A stretch of DNA of 64,000 nucleotides from Congzhengia sp045576635 (GTDB lineage Bacteria > Bacillota > Clostridia > UBA1381 > UBA9506), in the NCBI GenBank assembly GCA_045576635.1, contig JAZNGT010000015.1:96707-160706 (forward strand). The letters run 5' to 3'. The notes beneath the pieces were generated by a model that was not told the origin of the DNA, did no database searches, and was given only the letters and a program-made list of their open reading frames with translations. Below, piece after piece: positions 1 to 10,100 of the stretch (the stretch's first letter is position 1; each line of letters opens with the position of its first letter). The position numbers and the translations under genes were made by a program.

Positions 1-476
1 TTTGTGCCGCAAAGTACACTTTCTGCCGGAACACGTCTTATATTCATATCGTCATCTAAAACGTTTGCATCTCTCGGGAGTACGTCGGCTGCATCGTTTA
101 ATAAAACGCCAAGTCTTCCGGAAGCATAGAAAATCAGAAGTGAAAAAATACGGTAAAGTGCCATTGCAAGTGCCGAAACAAAAAACCGACCTAAAAAGAA
201 AGGAATCAGTACTGCAATGAGAATTAAAAGTGTATCGTCAACTTTAACCTTTGAAAGCGTTTTTATGCGTTTACTTACAATTTCACCACCGGATAGAATG
301 AGCGACAAAATACTGAAAATGCAAATAAGCACCGGGCTTTTAAATAAAGATGCAATAAGTGCAAGCACAAGCGCAATACCGCCAACCAAAAGCGCAGTTG
401 TCACATTTTTTTTACTCTGTGCATAGAGTTTGGAATATGTACCCTGAATCTCCTGTTTCATATTTTTAACTTTCAT
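1..476 (-). CDS. P-type ATPase-like protein, N-terminal part (runs off left edge)
   Basis: Open from an ATG at 476 to the window edge, 158 codons, no stop. The translated part has a short basic start, two close membrane segments (about residues 27-65), then a segment with the order seen before the actuator domain of heavy-metal P1B ATPases: SGGEIVSKRIKTLSKVKVDD, two hydrophobic helices, YASGRLGVLLND, then LPRDANVL and RRVPAESVLCGT, which resembles the start of the actuator domain (V.VGD.I in the family). The phosphorylation motif DKTGT would lie off the window, so activity and metal cannot be judged. No N-terminal CXXC metal-binding domain is present. The gene is separated from the ABC operon upstream by a strong terminator. 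In-frame GTG and TTG codons lie within the hairpin just upstream (485-500) and could be alternative starts. The assignment rests on motif order only. Confidence 0.5.
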   Translation of the reverse strand, partial: MKVKNMKQEIQGTYSKLYAQSKKNVTTALLVGGIALVLALIASLFKSPVLICIFSILSLILSGGEIVSKRIKTLSKVKVDDTLLILIAVLIPFFLGRFFVSALAMALYRIFSLLIFYASGRLGVLLNDAADVLPRDANVLDDDMNIRRVPAESVLCGT

Positions 477-640
477 AAGCTGTCGCACCAAAAAAGGTGC
501 ACTCCTTTCTTGCTGTGTTTATGCAATTCGGTTTGATTTTCGCTAAAAATGTACATATATAGTATAATAATAAATTTATTATACCACAGATATGATGAAA
601 TGTAAAGCAAAATACGTCGGCTTACGACTTTTTTTAACAA
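477..640. other. Intergenic leader of the P-type ATPase gene
   Basis: AT-rich region with no convincing open frame. It contains TATAAT-like and TATACT-like boxes around 555-585 on the minus strand that may be the promoter of the ATPase gene, but no clear -35 partner was found. Confidence 0.3.
485..508 (-). promoter_or_regulatory. Ribosome binding site with hairpin between it and the start codon
   Basis: Reading the minus strand, AAAGGAG (502-508) is followed by a 5-bp hairpin, GCACC-TTTTTT-GGTGC (485-500), then 8 nt to the ATG at 476. The linear distance from ribosome site to ATG is too long (about 25 nt), but folding the hairpin brings the effective spacing to about 9 nt. The other reading is a TTG or GTG start inside the hairpin. 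Confidence 0.45.
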
Positions 641-675
641 AAAAGCAGACAAAACAATTTGTTTTGTCTGCTTAG
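635..675 (-). terminator. Rho-independent terminator after the ABC exporter operon
   Basis: Perfect 13-bp stem (643-655 with 661-673, arm AAGCAGACAAAAC) with a 5-nt loop, followed on the minus strand by a T-run. It lies directly after the stop codon of the GldG-like gene. Confidence 0.9.
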
Positions 676-680
676 ATCCT

Positions 681-2123
681 TTATTTATATCGTCTTTTCA
701 GCCAGATAACAATTCCGGCAATTGAAATAAGTACCGGGATTATTAGTACAAGAGAAATAAACCACGGCCAGAAGTGAGCATTCGGAACAGCAATTGCTCC
801 TTCCGGAAGTTCTTTTGCACGAACAGTAATGCCAGCATCACTACCCCTCATCCAGTTAATGCTATTAATGAGAAGGTCTTCATTTGCAAATCTCGTATCG
901 CCAATTAAAGTATCCATTGTGTTACTGGAACCGCTTACGATAAGTTTGCCTATAAACTTTTCATCGTTTATAGTAAAGTTTTTCCGCTCAGCAGAGAGTA
1001 ACAAATTAAATTTACCGCTCTCATCAGAGGTTTTCTGACTCTCGCCTAAAAGTTCAATATTTTCTTTTAAGTACGCATCATCTGACGATGTCAAAATCGG
1101 TGTAACACTTATATCAGATGTCTTGTCTCCCAAAATGGAAAACGCATTAGATGCAGAATATAAAACGCTTCGTTTACTTGTCACAATTGGCGATGTAATT
1201 TCATGTTCGCCAAGTTCTGCAAGCGAGATAATTCCGTATTTTGCAGCAGTTTCAGATGCAGATTCCAAACGGTTTTTCATATCAACCACAATTTTATGAT
1301 TGCGTTCAATTGCCCATGCATCAGAAAGATAGCCCTCCAATCGTGGCAAAACATCGTTTGAAACAAGTGGATCAAAATAAATCTGTACAATACCGCCACG
1401 GTCTAAATATGCATCAAGTTTTTCGATTTCTTCAGGCAAAAAGTCCCCGGTAGGAGAATTAACTATCACCATAGTTTTTGCATCTTCCGGAAGTTCTTCT
1501 TTTAAAAGATCGATTGTTCCTAATGTGTAGTTGTACATTTCCAAAACAGATGAAAAACCGGTTGTTAATTTTTCACCGTGTCCTGTTGTAAACACAATCG
1601 AAGAAAGTCTGAATCCATCCACAAAGGTTGCAAGTTTATTTGTTATAATTCGTTCAATATTACTGTAACCATCTGTTGAAATATACGTAGAAGATTCTGC
1701 AACTTCAAGTAAATCCCCTTGCTTAAAAATCATAGCATAATGCGGATTTTTGATAAGTTTAATTGCTTCTGCATAAGGCGCCAAATCCATTGGGTTATTT
1801 GCAAAATCTACCGTTTTTAGTTTAATATTGTTATTTTGATCCGTGTATTCTCCGATAATATCAGTCAAAAGAACAAGGTCATTTGTTTGTTCTCCGTTAA
1901 ACAGAACAACAATCTCTGTCTCTTTGTCAATTTTATCAGCAATCTTCTTTGACTCATCGGTAAGTGTATAAATCTCGTCACGTGTCAAGTTAAGTTCCAG
2001 AGGAATTTTACTGTCAAACGCGACAAGCAAAGCATTTACAAGAATCGTAACAACAACAATACCAATGATAACTACGGAGGAATTGATGGCGTATTTTAAT
2101 TTTTTAGTGTTTCGTTTCATCAT
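681..2123 (-). CDS. GldG-like ABC transporter auxiliary protein
   Basis: 480-residue membrane-anchored extracytoplasmic protein of the GldG/ABC-type transport auxiliary family. It has one N-terminal membrane helix (about residues 10-32), a long soluble region with the family pattern (DEIYTLTDESKKI near the start, VNSPTGDFLPEEIEKLDAYL, GGIVQIYFDP in the middle) and one C-terminal helix followed by a KRRYK tail. The start chosen is ATG 2123, which overlaps the stop of the permease (TAATG); a GTG at 2132 is also possible. It is third in a cistron of ATPase, permease and auxiliary protein, as in gldAFG of Bacteroidota. The substrate is unknown; gliding itself is not implied in this type of organism. 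Confidence 0.85.
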   Translation of the reverse strand: MMKRNTKKLKYAINSSVVIIGIVVVTILVNALLVAFDSKIPLELNLTRDEIYTLTDESKKIADKIDKETEIVVLFNGEQTNDLVLLTDIIGEYTDQNNNIKLKTVDFANNPMDLAPYAEAIKLIKNPHYAMIFKQGDLLEVAESSTYISTDGYSNIERIITNKLATFVDGFRLSSIVFTTGHGEKLTTGFSSVLEMYNYTLGTIDLLKEELPEDAKTMVIVNSPTGDFLPEEIEKLDAYLDRGGIVQIYFDPLVSNDVLPRLEGYLSDAWAIERNHKIVVDMKNRLESASETAAKYGIISLAELGEHEITSPIVTSKRSVLYSASNAFSILGDKTSDISVTPILTSSDDAYLKENIELLGESQKTSDESGKFNLLLSAERKNFTINDEKFIGKLIVSGSSNTMDTLIGDTRFANEDLLINSINWMRGSDAGITVRAKELPEGAIAVPNAHFWPWFISLVLIIPVLISIAGIVIWLKRRYK

Positions 2124-2857
2124 TATTTCCACCGCCTTCTCTCAATTACGCGTACTGTAAGCAACACAAAAAGCGCCGTAATGCTGATAAAATAAATCAT
2201 CGGAACAATATTTAACGTGCCCTTTGCAAAGTCAAAAAAACGAGACTGAATATCTATAAACCCTAAAGCCCCATTCAAAAAGGTGCCTAAAAATGAAAAT
2301 GCACCGTTAAAAAGACCGGTAAAATCAATTTTAATCATTCCAGAAAAAGTAAGTAAACTTACAAGTGCAAGCGTCGCGATTGCTGAAATCACCTGGCTTT
2401 GCGTGAGTGATGAAATAAACATTCCCATTGCGGTAAGCATAGCGCTGTAAAGCAAAAGACCAAAATAGCCTACCAAAGACTGCATAATTGCAGGATTTCC
2501 GTAAAGTTTCATAAAAACAAGGTACAAAAGCGTAACAGAAATTGCGATTCCCTGTACCACCAACCCAGAAAAGAATTTGCCTAAAACAATTTCAGATACA
2601 TGTACCGGTGATGTTAAAAGAAGCTGATCTGTTTTGAGTTTCTTTTCCTCTGAAAACATCTTCATTGTAACGAGAGGCACTGCCACAATAAAAATATAGC
2701 AAACCGAAACAAAATAGTTCGTAAGTATGGTTGTTCCGGATAATACATTTGTAATCATAAAAACAAGTGCAGAAAATGCTAAAAATAGGCTTAAAAAAAC
2801 ATAGCCCACGGGTGATTTAAAATACGCTTCAAATTCGCGTTTAAAGATTGCTTTCAT
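2123..2857 (-). CDS. ABC-2 type permease (GldF-like)
   Basis: 244-residue integral membrane protein with about six hydrophobic segments. It starts MKAIFKREFEAYFKSPVGYV, the usual opening of ABC-2 permeases paired with GldG proteins, and contains the amphipathic stretch EEKKLKTDQLLLTSPVHVSE. Start ATG 2857 has AGGAGG 9 nt upstream. The ribosome site and first codons lie inside the 3' end of the ATPase gene, so the two are translationally linked. It would form the membrane channel of the exporter with the ATPase at 2841-3881. Confidence 0.88.
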   Translation of the reverse strand: MKAIFKREFEAYFKSPVGYVFLSLFLAFSALVFMITNVLSGTTILTNYFVSVCYIFIVAVPLVTMKMFSEEKKLKTDQLLLTSPVHVSEIVLGKFFSGLVVQGIAISVTLLYLVFMKLYGNPAIMQSLVGYFGLLLYSAMLTAMGMFISSLTQSQVISAIATLALVSLLTFSGMIKIDFTGLFNGAFSFLGTFLNGALGFIDIQSRFFDFAKGTLNIVPMIYFISITALFVLLTVRVIERRRWK

Positions 2858-3881
2858 CTGAATCACCCTCCTCTTTTGTTGCCTTTTGATTACCGGCTAC
2901 AATCTCAATGTCTGTTTCATTTACTTGAAAAAATGCATTTAAATCTTTATCGTTTGCGGTTACTTCCAAGAAAATGTCTTCAAGCGATAAATCTACCGTC
3001 TGCATGGATAATATAGGCATATTTTCTTTTGCAAGTGCGGTAAAAATACTCGGTCTTACGTCAAGATTCGGTTCTGCCTCAACTATAAAATCAATGGAAT
3101 TTTTCTCTTTACGTCCCAGAGATTTTATGTATTTTACGCCTGTAATACTTGAAATCAGATCCAAAACGTCTCGCTCATTTCCTGCCACGCGGAGACTGAA
3201 TTTATTTTCATTGGAAAGTGTTTTTGCAAGATTATCAGGAGAATCAATCGCAGCAACTTTACCTTTGTTTATAATAACAACACGCTCACAAATTGCCTGA
3301 ACCTCCTGCAAAATATGCGACGAAAGAATTACCGTGTGGTGTTTTCCGAGTTTTTTAATCAAATCGCGAATTTCTATAATCTGCATCGGGTCAAGACCAA
3401 CCGTAGGCTCGTCCAGAATTAAAACCTCGGGATTTCCGACCATTGCCTGTGCAAGTCCTACTCTCTGCTTGTATCCTTTTGATAGGTTTGCGATAACTCT
3501 GCCTTTTACACTTGTTATCTTAACAGTATCCATAATATCTGTAAGGTGTTTATTTTTATCTTTTTCGTTTACTTTTTTAAGGTCATATACAAAACTTAAA
3601 TATTCTGATACGGTCATATCCGTATAAAGCGGCGGAAGTTCCGGAAGATATCCGATTTTCTTTTTTGCTTCCACAGGGTTTTCTAAGATATCAATACCGC
3701 CAATTAAAACTTCACCCTCTGTTGCAGAGAGATAGCCGGTTAAAATATTCATCGTAGTTGATTTTCCTGCGCCATTCGGGCCTAAAAGACCTAAAATTTC
3801 ACCCTGTTTTACTTTAAAAGAAATGTTATCTACCGCAAGTTTTTTCCCATATTTCTTTGTTAAATTGCGTATTTCAATCAT
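2841..3881 (-). CDS. ABC transporter ATP-binding protein (GldA/CcmA-like)
   Basis: 346-residue ATPase. Walker A GPNGAGKSTTMNILTG, Q-loop region GYLPELPPLYTDMTV, signature LSKGYKQRVGLAQAM, Walker B VLILDEPTVGLDP and switch His in ILSSHILQEV are all intact. A C-terminal extension of about 120 residues follows, as is usual in ATPases of ABC-2 exporters. The true start is ATG 3881, with AGGAGG 5 nt upstream; a longer reading frame to 3935 would start inside an intergenic hairpin and is rejected. It is the first gene of the exporter cistron and may be read through from aspS. Confidence 0.9.
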   Translation of the reverse strand: MIEIRNLTKKYGKKLAVDNISFKVKQGEILGLLGPNGAGKSTTMNILTGYLSATEGEVLIGGIDILENPVEAKKKIGYLPELPPLYTDMTVSEYLSFVYDLKKVNEKDKNKHLTDIMDTVKITSVKGRVIANLSKGYKQRVGLAQAMVGNPEVLILDEPTVGLDPMQIIEIRDLIKKLGKHHTVILSSHILQEVQAICERVVIINKGKVAAIDSPDNLAKTLSNENKFSLRVAGNERDVLDLISSITGVKYIKSLGRKEKNSIDFIVEAEPNLDVRPSIFTALAKENMPILSMQTVDLSLEDIFLEVTANDKDLNAFFQVNETDIEIVAGNQKATKEEGDSDESNL

Positions 3882-3902
3882 ATATGGCCTCCTAAACCTG
3901 AT

Positions 3903-3935
3903 ATGCGGAAATATCCCTCCGGGATATTTCCGCAT
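3903..3935 (-). other. Long perfect hairpin without T-run between aspS and the ABC operon
   Basis: 15-bp perfect inverted repeat (3903-3917 with 3921-3935) with a 3-nt loop. On the minus strand it is followed by ATCAGGTTTAGGAGG rather than a T-run, so it is not a standard terminator. It lies between the aspS stop and the ATPase ribosome site and could be a processing, stability or attenuation element. Confidence 0.6.
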
Positions 3936-3956
3936 CGATTCTACACATAAAAAGAC

Positions 3957-5750
3957 TTACTTTTCTTCGATGGGAAGGTCGAGTTTAATGTGAAGTTCTT
4001 CAAGCTGCTTTTCGTCAACTTTACCCGGTGCCTCGGACATAAGTTCAGATGCGTCTTTTACTTTCGGGAAAGCAATTACGTCACGAATAGAATCACGTCC
4101 GGCAAGAAGCATTACAAGTCTGTCTAAACCGTATGCCATACCGCCGTGTGGAGGTGTGCCATAACGGAATGCGCCCATCAAAAATCCAAACCGTTCCCAA
4201 GCCTGTTCTTTTGTAAATCCAAGTGTTTCAAACATTTTCTGTTGTAATTCGGTGTTAAAAATACGTAGACTACCACCACCGACTTCTGTACCATTAAATA
4301 CAAGGTCATACGCCTTTGCACGCACGCTTGCAGGATCCGTATCCAAAAGTGGAATATCTTCATCCTTTGGCATGGTGAATGGATGGTGTTTTGCAACATA
4401 GCGGTTATCTTCTTCGCTGTACTCTAAAAGCGGAAAATCCGTAACCCACAACAAGTCGCATGTCTCTTTATCAATCAAATCCAATCGTTTTGCAAGTTCA
4501 AGTCTTAACGCACCAAGTGCATCGTAAACCACTTCATTTTTATCAGCAACAATGAATAAAACGTCATTTACGTTTGTTTGCATACGTTCTAAAATATTGT
4601 TTAACTGTTCCTCTGTAAAGAACTTCGCAATCGGTGCTTTGAGTTCAGTTTCTGTCTGAATCATCCACGCCAGACCTTTTGCACGGTACGTTTTTACAAA
4701 ATCAACCAAACCGTCTAAGTCGCGGCGCGAGAATTTATCAGCCGCACCCTTGCAGTTAATTGCACGCACGCTGCCGCCGCTTTTTACAATATCTGCGAAC
4801 GCTTTAAAATCACTGTCTTTCACAAGATCAGAAATATCAACAAGTTCTAAACCGAATCTCGTATCCGGTTTATCGGAACCAAAGCGGTCCATTGCTTCCT
4901 GATACGTAATTCTGCGGAAAGGTGTTTTAAGGTCAACACCTTTGATTTCTTTAAAGATGCGCTTCATCAAGCCTTCGTTTACACTCATAACATCGTCTTC
5001 GTTCACAAAGGACATTTCAAGGTCAATCTGTGTGAATTCAGGTTGTCTGTCTGCACGCAGGTCTTCGTCACGGAAACATTTTACAATCTGGAAATAGCGG
5101 TCCATACCGGAAAGCATTAAAAGCTGCTTATAAAGCTGCGGTGACTGCGGAAGCGCGTAAAATGAACCAGGGTGAACGCGGCTGGGCACAAGATAGTCTC
5201 TTGCACCTTCAGGAGTTGATTTTTGGAGCATCGGCGTTTCAATTTCTAAGAAACCATTTTCATCATAATAATCACGCACGATTTTGCACACGTTATGACG
5301 AAGTTCCATAAGACGCTGCATATCCGGTCTTCTTAAATCGAGATATCTGTATTTTAATCTTACGTCTTCTCTTACATCACTGTTTTCTTCAATGTAAATC
5401 GGAGGTGTTTCAGCCTTTGACAAAATGCGAAGTTCCGTAAGTGCAATTTCGATTTCGCCGGTTTTCATTTTGTTGTTTATCGCTTCGGGCGCACGATTTA
5501 CTATCGTACCAACGGCTGCCAAAACAAATTCATTACGTACCATTTCGGCTTTGTTATAGATAGTTTCGGCGTCTTCAAGACGTGTTACAAGCTGTACAAT
5601 TCCCGTACGGTCACGTAAATCAATAAAGATTACGCCACCTAAATTACGGTATGCCTGCGCCCAACCCATAACAGTCACTGTCTTGCCGATATCATTAACG
5701 GAGAGTTCGCCACAACGATGTGTGCGTTTCAATCCAAGCATTGTTTCCAT
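3957..5750 (-). CDS. aspS: Aspartyl-tRNA synthetase
   Basis: 597-residue class II synthetase that charges tRNA(Asp). An N-terminal OB-fold anticodon domain (about 1-110) is followed by the catalytic core with motif 2 FRDEDLRADRQPEFTQ, the bacterial GAD insertion (about 290-410) and motif 3 GMAYGLDRLVMLLAG. Length fits the bacterial type. The anticodon domain reads RNLGGVIF; a Leu in that place is typical of discriminating AspRS, while His is typical of the non-discriminating form in the few enzymes studied, so GatCAB here probably serves Gln-tRNA (inference). It is 25 nt downstream of hisS, with AGGAGGA about 11 nt before the ATG. Confidence 0.97.
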   Translation of the reverse strand: METMLGLKRTHRCGELSVNDIGKTVTVMGWAQAYRNLGGVIFIDLRDRTGIVQLVTRLEDAETIYNKAEMVRNEFVLAAVGTIVNRAPEAINNKMKTGEIEIALTELRILSKAETPPIYIEENSDVREDVRLKYRYLDLRRPDMQRLMELRHNVCKIVRDYYDENGFLEIETPMLQKSTPEGARDYLVPSRVHPGSFYALPQSPQLYKQLLMLSGMDRYFQIVKCFRDEDLRADRQPEFTQIDLEMSFVNEDDVMSVNEGLMKRIFKEIKGVDLKTPFRRITYQEAMDRFGSDKPDTRFGLELVDISDLVKDSDFKAFADIVKSGGSVRAINCKGAADKFSRRDLDGLVDFVKTYRAKGLAWMIQTETELKAPIAKFFTEEQLNNILERMQTNVNDVLFIVADKNEVVYDALGALRLELAKRLDLIDKETCDLLWVTDFPLLEYSEEDNRYVAKHHPFTMPKDEDIPLLDTDPASVRAKAYDLVFNGTEVGGGSLRIFNTELQQKMFETLGFTKEQAWERFGFLMGAFRYGTPPHGGMAYGLDRLVMLLAGRDSIRDVIAFPKVKDASELMSEAPGKVDEKQLEELHIKLDLPIEEK

Positions 5751-5775
5751 CTTCTGTTCGCTCCTCCTGTTTGTC

Positions 5776-7035
5776 TTATCTCGTCTTGTTCTTTAAATAT
5801 GCAGAAAGTGCATCAATATAAACTTCTTCTGACGTTCCTTCTGCCATATCTTTTACACTTACTTTACCTGCAGTTATATCATCGTCACCGATTACAGCAG
5901 AAAAACGAGCACTTATTTTGTTTGCATATTTCATTTGTGCTTTTACACTGCGATTTAAGTAATCACGCTCTGCTATGATGCCGTCTAATCGCAAATCGTA
6001 CACAAGTTTTTGCACAAAAAGGTCCGCTACTTCTCCAATATTTGCAAGAAAAATATCAGGACGTTCATCATTTTCAGGAATTAAATTTAAACTTTCAAGC
6101 ACAAGTAAAAGTCTTTCAAGTCCCATTGCAAAGCCGACACCTGTCATTTCAGGTCCGCCGATTTGAGAAACCAAACCGTTGTATCTGCCACCACCGCAAA
6201 TTGTACCCTCAGAACCTTTGTTCTTTGAAATAATCTCAAACACGGTTTTGGTGTAATAGTCAAGACCGCGCACGATTGTCGGGTCAACTGTATACGGAAT
6301 TTCCATACCGTCAAGATAGGATTTGAGTTTTTCAAAATGCTCGGCACATTCATCGCAAATATGGTCTAAAAGAACCGGTGCATCTTTATAAATTTCCTTA
6401 CACTCTTTTGATTTACAGTCTAAAATGCGGAGAGGATTTTTTCCATATCGTTCACGGCAGGTTTCGCACAAGTCATTTAAGTGAGGTTTAAAATACTCTT
6501 TTAATTTTTCGTTATAAATATTCCTGCACTTCGGGCAACCAATGCTATTGATATTAAGTTCAACACCTGTTACACCGAAACTTTTAAACACCTGCATAGC
6601 AAGTGAAATTGCTTCTGCATCGATTGATGCTGTATCTGCTCCTAAAATTTCAACACCAAACTGATGAAATTCGCGAAGTCTTCCAGCCTGCGGTTTTTCG
6701 TAGCGGAAGCAGGGATATAAGTAATACATCTTTGTCGGTTGTGGCTGTGCATAAAGAGAATTCTCAACAAAACTACGTACAACTGATGCCGTACCCTCAG
6801 GACGAAGTGTAACAGAACGCCCACCTTTATCCAAAAAAGTGTACATTTCTTTTTGCACAACGTCTGTCGTATCACCGACACCGCGCTCAAAAAGTTCGGT
6901 GCTTTCAAACATAGGCGTTCTGATTTCTTTGTACCCGAACGCTAAACATAACTTTTTGATTTCTTCTTCTATTTTGTGCCACCTGTAAGATTCTGCCGGT
7001 AACACATCATGCGTACCGCGAGGTGCTATAATCAT
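5776..7035 (-). CDS. hisS: Histidyl-tRNA synthetase
   Basis: 419-residue class II synthetase. It begins with MIIAPRGTHDVLP, typical of HisRS, and carries motif 2 TLRPEGTASVVRS, the histidine motifs RGLDYYTKTVFEI and GGGRYNGL, and a C-terminal anticodon-binding domain. An insertion with CPKC, CETC and CDEC pairs (about residues 160-230) looks like a zinc-binding insertion. Start ATG 7035 is preceded by AAAGG at about 9 nt; the open frame upstream to 7065 is not supported. It is first in a hisS-aspS operon with its own promoter just after smc. No T-box is present in the roughly 80-nt leader. Confidence 0.96.
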   Translation of the reverse strand: MIIAPRGTHDVLPAESYRWHKIEEEIKKLCLAFGYKEIRTPMFESTELFERGVGDTTDVVQKEMYTFLDKGGRSVTLRPEGTASVVRSFVENSLYAQPQPTKMYYLYPCFRYEKPQAGRLREFHQFGVEILGADTASIDAEAISLAMQVFKSFGVTGVELNINSIGCPKCRNIYNEKLKEYFKPHLNDLCETCRERYGKNPLRILDCKSKECKEIYKDAPVLLDHICDECAEHFEKLKSYLDGMEIPYTVDPTIVRGLDYYTKTVFEIISKNKGSEGTICGGGRYNGLVSQIGGPEMTGVGFAMGLERLLLVLESLNLIPENDERPDIFLANIGEVADLFVQKLVYDLRLDGIIAERDYLNRSVKAQMKYANKISARFSAVIGDDDITAGKVSVKDMAEGTSEEVYIDALSAYLKNKTR

Positions 7036-7063
7036 AAATTCACAACCTTTCAAATGAAACACC

Positions 7064-7083
7064 AAAGCCTTTAAAAAGGCTTT
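7064..7083 (-). other. Hairpin in the hisS leader
   Basis: AAAGCCTTT and AAAGGCTTT form an inverted repeat within the short hisS leader. No T-run follows on the minus strand. It is the only structure seen in the leader; it is far too small for a T-box. Confidence 0.45.
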
Positions 7084-7118
7084 CTTATGATGTCTTGGCT
7101 AAAAACAACTTAAACGTT

Positions 7119-7147
7119 ATTATATCATAATTTTGACCATATTGCAA
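7119..7147 (-). promoter_or_regulatory. Promoter of hisS-aspS
   Basis: Minus strand TTGCAA (7142-7147), 17 bp, TATAAT (7119-7124). It sits between the smc stop codon and hisS. Confidence 0.8.
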
Positions 7148-7152
7148 ATATT

Positions 7153-10100
7153 TTACTCTGCAATTTCGTCGAGTCTTAACTCTAAAAGTTTTGATACACC
7201 TTTTTCCTGCATGGTAACACCGTAGATCATATCGGCAGCTTCCATTGTGCCGCGTCTGTGTGTTACAACAATAAACTGCGTATCCCGACTGTAACGCTTA
7301 ATGTAATCAGCAAAACGATATACGTTTACATCGTCTAGCGCTGCTTCAATTTCGTCTAAGAAACAGAATGGCGTCGGTCTTGTTTTTAAAATAGCAAACA
7401 AAAGCGCAATTGCAGAAAGCGCACGTTCACCACCTGATAAAAGCATAAGGCTCTGGAGTTTTTTGCCCGGCGGTTGTACGTCAATATTAATACCGCTTTC
7501 TAAAATATTATCCGGATCATCAAGTGTTAAAGACGCCGTACCGCCACCAAAAAGTTCTGTAAAGGTGTTTTTAAAATATTTTGCAATTTCATAGAATTTG
7601 GTCTCAAATTCCTTGCGCATCACCTTGGTCATATCGGTAATGATTGCAGTTAAATCTTTCTGCGCTGAAATTAAGTCATCACGCTGACCGCTTAAAAATT
7701 CGTATCGCTCTGAAACAGTTTTGTATTCTTCAATGGCATCGACATTGACATTGCCGAGACCACTGATTTTTCGTTTGAGTGAAAGAATTTCTTTTGAAAC
7801 TTCCTGCGGCGTACCAAGGTCTTTTTTGTAAGGAAGTGCATCCGAATATGTAAGTTCATACTCATCCCACAAGTTGTTGATGGTATTTTCAAGTTCCGTT
7901 TCTGCTTTTACTTTTTTCTGCGAGAGTCTTCCCTGCTCATCCGTTAAAGAGAATACGTTTTCACGGAGAGATTTGATTTCATCTAAAATACTTCTGTCTT
8001 TTTCGTCAAACTGTTTCTTTTCATTTTGGAGAGCAAGCGATTCTTCGTCTAAACGCTGAATCTCTTTTGTATCCTCTTGCGTTTCGTCCTGTTTTTTCAA
8101 AATATCAAGGCGTAACGCTTCGTTTTTACTTTCAATGTCCGCAATTTCACTGAGGTGCAGATTTGTATTTGCCTCACAAAGAGAAATATCTTCTGAAAGT
8201 TTATTCATCTTTTCAGAAAGCACTTCGACATCCTTTAGCACGCCGGTACGCTGAATGTTTTGTGTAATAATCTGTTCTGTAAATTCCTGTTGTTTTGCAA
8301 TGGCGTCCTGAATGCCGGATTCTTCTTTCTGAATCTCTATCTGTTCTTCTCTTATGAGTGATTCCTGCGTTTTAATCTCATCTTCAAGTTCTGACTCACG
8401 CGTTTTGGTTTTTGAAATCTTTTCATCCAAAGATGCAAGTTCTTCCTGAACGCGACGGAAAGCCGTCTCAATCTGGTTCATCAGAAGTTCCGTGTGAGCC
8501 TTGTCGCGATCCAAAATCAAAATTTCGCCGTTGTTGTCTGACACTGCTTCAGACGTTTTCTGTATTTCTGTCGAAATCCCTGTCATTTGTTTTTCGAGCG
8601 CGTCCAATTTACCGGAAAGCGTCTTGATTTCTCCTGAGAGTTTCGGAATCTCTTTTTCCAGGGTTTTGATTTCGGTTTCTCTTCCCATTACGGATGCCTG
8701 ACGATAAAAACTTCCACCGGACATTGCACCGCCAACATGGAAAAGTTCACCTGCAAGCGTTACTAAACGTGTACTGTTTTTGTATTTTTTAGAAATAGCA
8801 ATTGCATTGTCAACAGTGTCAATGACTGCTGTTTTTGAAAGCAGAAAATCAACAACCATCTCGTATGCCTTTTCGCATGAAACAAGTTCATTTGCCATAC
8901 CGAGATATCCCACTTCGTTTAAAAGTGATGTATCTGACTTTTTCACTTTCATTGATGTAAGTGGTAAAAATGTTGCTCTGCCTGCATTTTTTGCTTTCAG
9001 GCAGGAAATTGCTTTCTTTGCATCTGCTTCGCTTTTTACCACGATGTTTTGCACTGCATTTCCGAGCGCAATTTCAATTGCTGTCTGATACTTTGCCGGA
9101 ACTTTAATAAGTTTTGAAACCGGTCCGTAAATCTCGGCGCCTTTTAATTCTCCGCTTTCGTGCTCTTTCAAAACAGTTTTAACCGGTTTTGCATAGCCTT
9201 CAAAATTCTGCTCCATATTTTCAAGGAGTTTTTTGCGCGATTCTTTTTCATTTAAGGCTATGGTGTTTTCATTGATTTCATTCTTTAATTCTGAAATCTT
9301 TTTCTGTGATTCGTCAGCACTACGCTTTAACTCAAAAAGTTCTTTTTCTATTTTTTCCTGATACGTTTTTTTGCGTTTAATTTCCGCGTCAATTTCTTTT
9401 ATTTTTTCAAGGAGACCTTCTTTTTCTCCTGTACGGTCTTCTGATTCCTCTAAAATCGACTCTTTCCGCGCCAAAAGACTTTCGCGTGTGATTTTCTGGT
9501 TAGAAAGCGCAATTTTAAGTTCGCTTAATTTTTCTATCTGCGATGCAACTTTTTCATTAAGCGCCGAAATCTTTGCGTTTTGCTCATCCGTTCCAAACTG
9601 AACACTTGTGCTCTTTTCAGTAAGTTCTGCAATTTTTGCATCAATTTCAGAAATTGTTACGTTCAGTTTTTCAATTTCTGCTTCTTCGTTTTTGCGTTCC
9701 TGTTCCATGGAAAGTTTTTTATCGGTAATTTCCGTAAGTTCAGCACGAATTCGTTCCTTTAAAACTTCGTTACCGGAAATCGTATTTTTAAAAATATCAA
9801 TTTCGCCTTTTTTAATTGAAATTGTCTCGGTAAGTTCGCGGATTTTTTGTGCAGTTTCCTGAATTCTTTCTTCCCCAAGTCTTGCTTTTTGATAATATGC
9901 TTCCTGCGTTTTTTCAGCTTCTTCCGCAGCATTTTTTGCATGTTCGAGTTGCTCTTCTACGATGGTAAGTTTATCGTCCAAACCGCCGATTACTTCGTTT
10001 CCGCCTTCAATGATGCGGATGGCATCGTTTACCTCATAAATTTTTAAATCTTCTTTGTATGTAAGATATTTCTTTGCTTTTTCTGATTGCAGTTTAAGTG

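Noticed and set aside
2..426. Two plus-strand open frames at the left edge
   Set aside because: They lie opposite the continuous minus-strand frame with membrane helices and P-type ATPase motifs, have no ribosome sites and encode basic low-complexity sequence.
7036..7118. T-box upstream of hisS
   Set aside because: Leader too short and no T-box core sequence; only a small AAAGCCTTT hairpin.
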